From positions 1-14,398 of the forward strand of contig JALVXO010000059.1 in NCBI GenBank assembly GCA_027022775.1: a DNA stretch of 14,398 bases, given 5' to 3'. Under the pieces are notes generated by a model. That model searched no databases and was not told where the DNA came from. It saw only the letters and a program-made list of their open reading frames with translations. Source of the DNA: Campylobacteraceae bacterium (GTDB lineage: Bacteria > Campylobacterota > Campylobacteria > Campylobacterales > Sulfurovaceae). This document shows positions 1 to 4,486 of the stretch, piece by piece (positions within the stretch are counted from its first letter, which is position 1; every line of letters begins with the position of its first letter). The translations under genes were made by a program, and so were the position numbers.

Positions 1-160
1 TGACTATACACAAGATGCAGGCATCTACTGCGACTGTGACGATTACAAAGTGCACCCTGAAAAACACAAAAGCTTAAGCGCTCCGGCGCTCAATGTGGCG
101 GGGGTGCTGCTGATGCTTCTTTCTATTTTAATCTTAATTAAAAGAAGAGAAGCTCAATAA
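1..160 (+). CDS. C-terminal fragment of unidentified membrane-anchored protein
   Basis: An open frame enters from the left edge (first full codon at 2) and stops at TAA 158-160, leaving 52 residues. It has an aspartate/cysteine-rich segment (Cys-Asp-Cys at fragment residues 10-12), then a Ser-Ala-Pro-Ala stretch, one hydrophobic helix of about 18 residues (about 30-46), and a short basic tail Lys-Arg-Arg-Glu-Ala-Gln. This is the shape of a protein whose bulk lies outside the membrane and is held by a single C-terminal anchor. It also resembles C-terminal protein-sorting tails, but I see no recognised PEP-CTERM or GlyGly-CTERM motif. The family cannot be told from this piece. A hairpin follows directly, so the gene is probably last in its transcript. 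Confidence 0.6.
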   Translation, partial: DYTQDAGIYCDCDDYKVHPEKHKSLSAPALNVAGVLLMLLSILILIKRREAQ

Positions 161-162
161 TT

Positions 163-195
163 AACCGGCTTTTTTGCCGGCATCTCACTTTTTTA
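163..195 (+). terminator. Probable rho-independent terminator
   Basis: Inverted repeat CCGGC (165-169) / GCCGG (176-180) with an all-T six-base loop, beginning four bases after the stop codon at 160. A run of six T follows at 189-194, eight bases past the stem, so the U-tract is displaced and the terminator may be weak. It would end the transcript of the upstream membrane-anchored protein. Confidence 0.5.
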
Positions 196-218
196 ACTGC
201 TTTATAACTTAATATCTG

Positions 219-224
219 TATAAT
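219..224 (+). promoter_or_regulatory. -10 box of purN, giving an apparently leaderless mRNA
   Basis: A perfect TATAAT lies only seven bases before the purN ATG at 232. The DNA upstream is T-rich, as in Campylobacterota sigma-70 promoters, which often lack a -35 box. A start about seven bases after the box would fall at or next to the A of the ATG. The bases between are CCTTCTT, with no Shine-Dalgarno sequence. Confidence 0.6.
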
Positions 225-231
225 CCTTCTT

Positions 232-789
232 ATGAAAAATATAGTAATTTTATTTAGCGGAAACGGAACCAACCTGGAAGCAATTGCAGATAAAGTATCC
301 CAAGAAAAGGGTATAAATATCGCTCTGGCACTCACAAATAATCCAAATGCTTACGGAATTGAAAGAGCAAAAAAGTTTGGTATTAAAACAGAAGTTTTAG
401 AACATAGCAAATTTAAAAGCCGGGAAGATTACGATAAAGCTCTGGTTGATGCTATCAAACCTTACAATCCCGATATAATTGTTTTAGCAGGTTTTATGAG
501 AATTTTAACCCCTGTTTTTGTTAATGCATTTGATTTAATCATAAATATACACCCTTCACTTCTTCCTCTTTTTAAAGGCACAAAAGCGATAGAGAGAAGC
601 TTTAGCAGCGGCATGAAAGTAGGCGGCGTTACAGTCCACAAAGTAACTAATGAACTCGACAGCGGAGAAATTTTGGCTCAAGAGTGTTTTAACAGCGACG
701 GTTTAAGCTGGGATGAATTTAACGCCAAAATAAAAGAGATAGAGCATAGAATTTACCCAAAAACGGTATTAAAGCTTATAAAAGATTAA
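232..789 (+). CDS. purN: Phosphoribosylglycinamide formyltransferase (GART)
   Basis: Cytosolic enzyme of de novo purine synthesis that moves a formyl group from 10-formyltetrahydrofolate to GAR, giving FGAR. The 185 residues fit a PurN slightly shortened at the C-terminus (the E. coli enzyme is about 212). The phosphate-binding SGNGTN is at residues 9-14. The catalytic Asn-x-His-Pro-Ser-Leu-Leu-Pro block gives N105 and H107, and D143 sits in GVTVHKVTNELDSG; together these are the Asn-His-Asp set of the family. The start is fixed because the Rossmann-type first strand begins at residue 3. No ribosome-binding site precedes it, and a TATAAT ends seven bases upstream, so translation may be leaderless. 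The gene stands alone, and its TAA shares bases with the stop of the converging ankyrin gene. Confidence 0.96.
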   Translation: MKNIVILFSGNGTNLEAIADKVSQEKGINIALALTNNPNAYGIERAKKFGIKTEVLEHSKFKSREDYDKALVDAIKPYNPDIIVLAGFMRILTPVFVNAFDLIINIHPSLLPLFKGTKAIERSFSSGMKVGGVTVHKVTNELDSGEILAQECFNSDGLSWDEFNAKIKEIEHRIYPKTVLKLIKD

Positions 790-1295
790 CTCTTAAGCCC
801 TTCTAAAAACTCTGCCGCTTTGGTTTGTCCCAGTTTTTTGGCGTAATCTAGGGCGCTCATTCCGTATTTATCGCGGCTGTTTGCATCTGCGCCCTCTTTT
901 ATTAAAAATTTCATCATATCTACATCGTTAAAACTTGCTGCAAGCATTAAAGGGGTCAGCCCGCTTTTTCTGGAACTCTCTTTAAGGCTTATGCCGGCAT
1001 CTTTGCAGAGTTTTACAATATCTTTGCGGCGGTGCTTAATAGCATAATCAAGCACGCCAAGCCCTTCCCTTGTTGTGTAAGAGATATCAAGCCCGGCAGA
1101 AATTAAAAGCTCAATAGCTTCAATGCTGGCTCCGCTTTGGATTAAATAAAAAATCAGCTGTGTCTCATCTTCTTCATCCAAGCCGTAAATTTCGCTTATC
1201 TCTATTTCGCTGTTTAAATCGTAATTTTTACTTTTTAAAAGTTTTTTAATTTCTGGCAAAGAGTCATGCTCTATTGCTTTTAAAAGCTCTTTCAT
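786..1295 (-). CDS. Ankyrin-repeat protein
   Basis: A 169-residue cytosolic protein with no signal peptide. At least three ankyrin-type repeats can be seen: about 44-75, 77-108 (GLGVLDYAIKHRRKDIVKLC) and 111-144, the last with the classic G-x-TPLMLAA and FLIKEGADAN signature, followed by a capping half-repeat at 145-168. The N-terminal 40 residues look like another degenerate repeat. Ankyrin repeats bind proteins, and no catalytic domain is present. The start ATG overlaps the ybaB stop by one base (TGATG), so it is translationally coupled as the third gene of panD-ybaB-ankyrin. Its partner is unknown. The stop overlaps the stop of purN on the other strand. Confidence 0.88.
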   Translation of the reverse strand: MKELLKAIEHDSLPEIKKLLKSKNYDLNSEIEISEIYGLDEEDETQLIFYLIQSGASIEAIELLISAGLDISYTTREGLGVLDYAIKHRRKDIVKLCKDAGISLKESSRKSGLTPLMLAASFNDVDMMKFLIKEGADANSRDKYGMSALDYAKKLGQTKAAEFLEGLKS

Positions 1296-1609
1296 CAGCT
1301 TTTTCCAAAAGGGTTTAAACCGCCGAACATATTGAGAGCTTGCGCTTTTTTATTATCTTCTGCCATTTTTAAAGCATCATTTATTGTGCTTATTAAAAGT
1401 ATCTGCAAAGACTCTTTATCTTCTAAAAGGGAATCATCTATTGTAATATCTATAAGTTCGCCTGCCCCATTTACAGTCGCTTTTACCAATCCGCCGCCCC
1501 CTTTTGCCGTTAGGGTTACAGATTTGGTTTTCTCTTCCAGCTCTTTGGCTTTTGCCTGCATATCATCCAATAAATTTTGCATTTTGCTTAAATCAAAACC
1601 GTCAAACAT
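1295..1609 (-). CDS. YbaB/EbfC family nucleoid-associated protein
   Basis: A 104-residue YbaB/EbfC protein, the usual family length. It has an N-terminal helix (MQNLLDDMQAKAKELEEK), a Gly-rich turn (AKGGGGLVKATVNGAGELIDITID), then a helical region SLLEDKESLQILLISTINDALK. The family forms dimers that bind DNA with little or moderate sequence preference and is often counted as nucleoid-associated. The AAGGA ribosome-binding site lies seven bases before the ATG and overlaps the panD stop (TAAAGGA), so the two genes are coupled. In many bacteria ybaB sits beside dnaX-recR; here it is with panD, an arrangement I recall from Campylobacterota. Confidence 0.92.
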   Translation of the reverse strand: MFDGFDLSKMQNLLDDMQAKAKELEEKTKSVTLTAKGGGGLVKATVNGAGELIDITIDDSLLEDKESLQILLISTINDALKMAEDNKKAQALNMFGGLNPFGKS

Positions 1610-1619
1610 GTTATATCCT

Positions 1620-1988
1620 TTATTTTAACCCTTCAAATTGTTCAACTATTTCATTATCATCATCTAAAATAACAATTTTAGGTTTAAAAGTGTCAGCTTC
1701 TTGCGGTGTCATCTGTGTATAAGCGATTATAATAATTTTATCGCCTACGGCAACTTTTCTGGCTGCGGCACCGTTTAAGCAAATCTCTTTTTTGCCGCTT
1801 TCTCCCGGAATTATATAGGTACTAAAACGCTCTCCGTTATTTACATTGACAATATCGACTTTCTGCCCTACTCTCATTCCGGATGCTTCTAGCAATTCTT
1901 TGTCTATTGTTATAGAGCCGACATAATTTAAATTGGCAGCTGTTACGGTAGCGCGGTGGATTTTACTATGAAGCATAGTAATTGTCAT
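1620..1988 (-). CDS. panD: Aspartate 1-decarboxylase (pyruvoyl-dependent)
   Basis: Decarboxylates L-aspartate to beta-alanine for pantothenate and CoA synthesis. It is 122 residues, close to the family norm of about 126. The self-cleavage site Gly24-Ser25 lies in NYVGSITID; Ser25 would become the pyruvoyl cofactor of the alpha chain. Lys9 in the MLHSKIHRATVT block, the NGERFSTY motif (Tyr58 is the usual proton donor) and the NGAAAR loop are all present. The ATG at 1988 is preceded by AAGGG about seven bases upstream. It is first in a three-gene operon with ybaB and the ankyrin gene and has its own extended -10 promoter (2025-2033). Confidence 0.97.
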   Translation of the reverse strand: MTITMLHSKIHRATVTAANLNYVGSITIDKELLEASGMRVGQKVDIVNVNNGERFSTYIIPGESGKKEICLNGAAARKVAVGDKIIIIAYTQMTPQEADTFKPKIVILDDDNEIVEQFEGLK

Positions 1989-2024
1989 CTTTTTACCCTT
2001 TAAAGCAGTTGCAAGTTTTTTCTA

Positions 2025-2033
2025 ATTATACCA
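2025..2033 (-). promoter_or_regulatory. Extended -10 promoter of the panD operon
   Basis: Read on the minus strand the bases are TGGTATAAT, an extended -10 (TGnTATAAT). It would start transcription near 2018 and give a leader of about 30 bases before the panD ATG at 1988. The region upstream is T-rich without a clear -35 box. The ferredoxin terminator lies just upstream, so panD should be transcribed on its own. Confidence 0.6.
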
Positions 2034-2082
2034 AAAATTGTGAAATTATTATAAAAAGCCGATTTTAGCATTTTATGGGAGT

Positions 2083-2108
2083 AAAAAAGCGGAAATTAAA
2101 TCCGCTTT
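2083..2108 (-). terminator. Rho-independent terminator of the ferredoxin gene
   Basis: Perfect 8-bp stem AAAGCGGA (2086-2093) / TCCGCTTT (2101-2108) with a seven-base loop. On the minus strand it is followed by a run of T (complement of the A run 2083-2088). The first arm overlaps the stop codon of the ferredoxin gene (2109-2107), a compact arrangement. Confidence 0.8.
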
Positions 2109-2487
2109 ATTGTGCCATTGCAGCCGGTGGAACAGGCTCGCCCCAAAACTCTTCTGGGATTACATACTCTTGCACAACATTTCCGCCTATTAAATGTTCA
2201 TCTATAATTTTATCGATTTTCTCTTTTGTTAACCCAACATACATTGTATGCCCAGGTTCCACAAGCATTACCGGTCCTTGCTGGCATCTGCCCAGACAGC
2301 TTGTCTGAATAGGCTGGACTGTTCCCATAATTCCTTTTTCCATCAATTTTTGAGCCAAGTAGCCAAAAAGCTCTTGAGACTCCTGATCGCCTTGTTTTAC
2401 ACAGCTTGGTTTTGGCATCCCCGGAGGGGCGCTTTGCTGGCATTTAAAAATATAAAAAGCCGGTTGCGGCATTCCTTGCATCATCAT
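2107..2487 (-). CDS. Thioredoxin-like [2Fe-2S] ferredoxin domain protein
   Basis: A 126-residue soluble protein with four cysteines spaced C16-x12-C29-x34-C64-x3-C68, the pattern of thioredoxin-fold [2Fe-2S] ferredoxins (the NuoE/Aquifex Fd4 type fold). SCLGRCQQGPVM around C64-C68 is the typical second half of the cluster site, followed by YVGLTKEKIDKIIDEHL. Such proteins carry electrons, but no partner gene is nearby and the redox partner is unknown. The longer frame opens at a TTG (2511), but a strong AAAGGAG lies six bases before the ATG at 2487, so I take 2487. Three ATG codons stand in a row there. A terminator overlaps the stop, so this is probably a one-gene transcript. Confidence 0.88.
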   Translation of the reverse strand: MMMQGMPQPAFYIFKCQQSAPPGMPKPSCVKQGDQESQELFGYLAQKLMEKGIMGTVQPIQTSCLGRCQQGPVMLVEPGHTMYVGLTKEKIDKIIDEHLIGGNVVQEYVIPEEFWGEPVPPAAMAQ

Positions 2488-2529
2488 ATAACACTCCTTT
2501 AATTCGGACAAATTTTATCTTATATGCAG

Positions 2530-2538
2530 ATTGTAGCA
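2530..2538 (-). promoter_or_regulatory. Candidate extended -10 promoter of the ferredoxin gene
   Basis: On the minus strand the bases read TGCTACAAT, an extended -10 with one mismatch to TATAAT. It would start transcription near 2523 and give a leader of about 36 bases with the AAAGGAG site. Other AT-rich hexamers lie just downstream (near 2515-2525), so the exact box is uncertain. Confidence 0.35.
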
Positions 2539-2656
2539 AAAGTTATTTAAAGTATCTTTAAGATATGAAAAAAAAGAGTGAAATAGGAATTTTATACCAT
2601 AAAATATAGCATTTTTGTAAAAAAAGCCCAAAGCCAAAAAAAAGAAAAGCATTTTG

Positions 2657-2730
2657 CCATGCCCAACTTGATTGGGAATCGATGGGTTTTAGTGTATTAA
2701 TTACTGGTATACGCAAAAGAGGTGTTAAAC
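2657..2730. repeat. Degenerate REP-like palindromic element
   Basis: The bases CATGCCCAACTTGATTGGGA form a 5-bp stem CCCAA (2662-2666) / TTGGG (2672-2676) around CTTGA. They resemble the dispersed proteobacterial element whose core is CCCGACTTGATCGGG followed by AATCCATGGGTTTT. The same trailing sequence (AATCGATGGGTTTT) is seen at 2677-2690, and a second degenerate half follows (ACTGGTATACGCAAAAG, 2703-2719). No real gene is visible in the 2488-2777 gap; a 65-codon minus-strand frame there has no coding character. The resemblance is from memory. Confidence 0.35.
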
Positions 2731-2777
2731 TTTGCCCCAATATATAACCAGTCAACCAATATTTTAATCTCTCTTAT

Positions 2778-3386
2778 CTACTCCCCTTGAGGAGTTGCAA
2801 AGTTTTGAGTCCAGTAGTAAATATATTTTGTACCCTCTTTTTTTACCACTGCCATGCCGACATCTTTAAAGTTTGGATTCATTAAATTGGCACAGTGGTG
2901 CGGGCTTTCAATCCAGTCATTAATAACCTCATCGGTTGTTTTCTGCCCCGCTGCTACATTTTCTGCTACAGCGCCAAATTGATAGCCGTTATGCTCTACT
3001 CTTTCAAAAAACTCGCTTTTTTTCCCCAAATCTGCGCCAGTCTCATCGGTGTACTCCCCCGATCCATCATGCCCTACAAAATCCTGCTGCGCCATATCGT
3101 TAGAGTGTTCATAAGCTGCACGGTAGAGAGCATCGCTCCATTTAAGCGGAGGGGCTGCATCAAAATGCTCATCGCCGCACTCTCTTGCTTCTGCCCTGGC
3201 TTGGTTTATAGCATTTAAAAACTCTTCTTTCTTTTTTCTGCTGATTTCAGGAGCGCTGTATGGCGCAACATCAATTTTTTGCTGCTCTGTTTTTATATCT
3301 TGTTTACTTACATAACTCTCTTGCTCAAGCTGGCATCCGGTTATTAAAACTGTTAAAGCTGTTAAAATTATATTTCTTTTCAACAT
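2778..3386 (-). CDS. CAP-domain (SCP/PR-1, YkwD-like) lipoprotein
   Basis: A 202-residue exported protein. A lipobox Ile-Thr-Gly-Cys with Cys18 follows a short basic and hydrophobic signal, so it is probably an outer- or inner-membrane lipoprotein. After a polar linker (19-50), residues about 53-197 form a CAP domain: FLNAINQARAEAR, LKWSDALYRAAYEHSNDM, GHDGSG, AENVAAGQ, the SPHHCANLMNP block and YYWTQNFA. The putative metal-site residues H94, E142 and H163/H164 are kept, and C70 and C165 could form a disulfide. The biochemical role of bacterial CAP proteins is generally unclear. The ATG is preceded by GGGAG (3391-3395). It lies 42 bases downstream of rnhB with a TATACT between, so it may be read from rnhB, from its own promoter, or both. 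Confidence 0.9.
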   Translation of the reverse strand: MLKRNIILTALTVLITGCQLEQESYVSKQDIKTEQQKIDVAPYSAPEISRKKKEEFLNAINQARAEARECGDEHFDAAPPLKWSDALYRAAYEHSNDMAQQDFVGHDGSGEYTDETGADLGKKSEFFERVEHNGYQFGAVAENVAAGQKTTDEVINDWIESPHHCANLMNPNFKDVGMAVVKKEGTKYIYYWTQNFATPQGE

Positions 3387-3411
3387 AATACTCCCATATA
3401 TAATTTATGAG

Positions 3412-3417
3412 AGTATA
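3412..3417 (-). promoter_or_regulatory. Candidate -10 box for the CAP lipoprotein gene
   Basis: On the minus strand TATACT lies in the 42-base gap between rnhB and the CAP gene. A start near 3405 would leave a leader of about 18 bases containing the GGGAG site. No -35 box is evident. Confidence 0.4.
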
Positions 3418-3428
3418 CCGATAAAATG

Positions 3429-4034
3429 CTAAAAGAGAGCTTTTTTGTGTGAATTTATTGTCTTTATTTTATAAGATTGTCTATGTATTTTGCAATAACC
3501 GTGTTTTTTTATAGCTAAAATGTGCTCTTTTGTGCCGTACCCTTTGTTTTTTTCAAAGTTGTAGCAGGGGTATTTTTTTGCCATCTGTTCCATTATTTTA
3601 TCTCTATGCACTTTTGCCAAAATGCTTGCTGCGCTTACAGATGCTATTTTGCTGTCGGCTTTTACAAGAGTGTATATATCTGTAACGCCATAAGAGCTGT
3701 TGCCGTCAAATATAAATTTTTCATCTCCAAAAAAATCTTTTATTGCCTCTAAAGACTCTTTTATTGCATGGCTTAAGCCAAATTTATCTATTTTTTGAGC
3801 AGAAACTTCGTAAATAAAATAGCGGGAATTTTTTTTTATCTCTTTATCAAGCTCTTGACGCTGTTTTTGAGTCAATTTTTTCGAATCAGCTAAATTGTCT
3901 ATCTTTTTTGTCAAAATCACTCCGGCAAAAACCAAAGGCCCTGCCAAAGAGCCTCTGCCGGCTTCATCTATTCCGCAGTAACTGCTGAAATCTTCATTGA
4001 AATCTTTAAAAAGAGAGTTTTTTGGGTGCATCAT
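3429..4034 (-). CDS. rnhB: Ribonuclease HII
   Basis: Cuts the RNA strand of RNA/DNA hybrids and starts removal of misincorporated ribonucleotides. It is 201 residues with the family signature CGIDEAGRGSLAGPLV. The four metal-binding carboxylates are D23, E24, D110 (in FDGN) and D127 (in KADSKIASVSAASILAKVHRD). The GYGTKEH block near residue 165 is also typical of RNase HII. The frame could open at a TTG (4040), but ACGGA lies six bases before the ATG at 4034, which I prefer; a second ATG follows at 4031. The promoter overlaps the divergent promoter of the structured segment at 4094. Confidence 0.95.
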   Translation of the reverse strand: MMHPKNSLFKDFNEDFSSYCGIDEAGRGSLAGPLVFAGVILTKKIDNLADSKKLTQKQRQELDKEIKKNSRYFIYEVSAQKIDKFGLSHAIKESLEAIKDFFGDEKFIFDGNSSYGVTDIYTLVKADSKIASVSAASILAKVHRDKIMEQMAKKYPCYNFEKNKGYGTKEHILAIKKHGYCKIHRQSYKIKTINSHKKALF

Positions 4035-4077
4035 TAACAATCCGTTTACTATTTGTTATTTGGCAGTTAATTTTATT

Positions 4078-4083
4078 AGTATA
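4078..4083 (-). promoter_or_regulatory. -10 box of rnhB
   Basis: On the minus strand TATACT, giving a start near 4071 and a leader of about 36 bases. It shares two bases with the plus-strand TATAAT at 4082-4087, so the two promoters are back to back and overlap. Confidence 0.45.
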
Positions 4084-4087
4084 TAAT
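4082..4087 (+). promoter_or_regulatory. -10 box for the structured intergenic RNA
   Basis: A perfect TATAAT in T-rich DNA, predicting transcription from about 4094. No protein gene follows for almost 400 bases, and trkA has its own -10 box, so this promoter would serve the structured segment. Confidence 0.5.
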
Positions 4088-4093
4088 TTTAAC

Positions 4094-4236
4094 ATAAGAG
4101 ATTGGTTAATAAGCAGCCGGTCTCTGAAGTATCTCCTTGTTTTTTTTAGGCTTCTTGTAAAAGAGTTTTAATCCTTGTTCTCTTTTGCATATCACAAATT
4201 CAGACCCTGGGCTCCTCTAAAAGGAGCCTAAAAATT
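4094..4236 (+). ncRNA. Candidate structured small RNA (6S-like or a switch), unassigned
   Basis: This non-coding stretch of the 4041-4486 gap is unusually rich in long pairings. The apical hairpin 4157-4165/4180-4188 has nine pairs. A 5' hairpin 4097-4105/4117-4125 has nine pairs, two of them G-U. A long-range helix 4143-4156/4221-4234 has 14 pairs, one of them G-U. Two alternative helices exclude these: 4114-4128/4199-4209, with two two-base bulges, and the 3' hairpin 4210-4216/4222-4228, seven perfect pairs. So two complete folds share only the apical hairpin. A good -10 box lies 7 bases before 4094. A rod with a large internal bubble recalls 6S RNA, but I cannot match a consensus. No clear terminator follows and the 3' end is a guess. 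Strand rests on the promoter alone. Confidence 0.45.
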
Positions 4237-4267
4237 AATGCGGGAAAAAAATGGGAAAATTATGAGA

Positions 4268-4293
4268 TGTAATTTGAGCAATTTCAAATTACA
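4268..4293. repeat. Perfect 10-6-10 inverted repeat in the trkA upstream region
   Basis: TGTAATTTGA (4268-4277) and TCAAATTACA (4284-4293) are perfect inverted copies separated by six bases. No T-run follows on the plus strand, and only a weak T-rich stretch follows on the minus strand, so it is not a convincing terminator. It may be an operator for a dimeric regulator or a hairpin. The rest of 4294-4470 is AT-rich, and I see no gene or other structure in it. Confidence 0.5.
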
Positions 4294-4474
4294 ACCGAAG
4301 TTTAACATTTTCTCTAAAAAACTCTCGAAAATATTTCAATTTGACCATAAAATCTTAAATTTATTAAGTTTTGCAAACCATTTCCCTGCTTACATTAAAA
4401 AGACATAAATAAATTTTATTGTAATTATCTATAAAATTATGAAACATTTTAATATTGAATAAAAGTTTTTGAAG

Positions 4475-4480
4475 TATAAT
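4475..4480 (+). promoter_or_regulatory. -10 box of trkA, giving an apparently leaderless mRNA
   Basis: A perfect TATAAT ends six bases before the ATG at 4487. The spacer TACCAA has no Shine-Dalgarno sequence. A start about seven bases past the box falls on the ATG, as at purN. This would drive the long plus-strand gene run. Confidence 0.6.
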
Positions 4481-4486
4481 TACCAA

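Noticed and set aside
1332..1628. 98-codon plus-strand frame opposite ybaB
   Set aside because: It is antisense to a well-recognised YbaB gene in a clear operon and has no initiation signal.
2488..2511. TTG start giving a 134-residue ferredoxin
   Set aside because: The strong AAAGGAG lies within this extension and is correctly spaced for the ATG at 2487.
2558..2755. 65-codon minus-strand frame in the gap between the CAP and ferredoxin genes
   Set aside because: No ribosome-binding site, no family resemblance, and it lies across the REP-like repeat.
4150..4194. 14-codon minus-strand frame inside the structured segment, starting ATGCAAAAGAG
   Set aside because: No ribosome-binding site before it, and the paired arms are better explained by RNA structure. 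Too short to support alone.
4094..4236. RNase P RNA, tmRNA, SRP RNA or tRNA
   Set aside because: None of their conserved core sequences is visible and the length and folds do not fit. 6S is left open, not claimed.
4469..4486. TTG start giving a 446-residue TrkA
   Set aside because: It lies upstream of the TATAAT box at 4475-4480, and the Rossmann strand begins at the ATG 4487.
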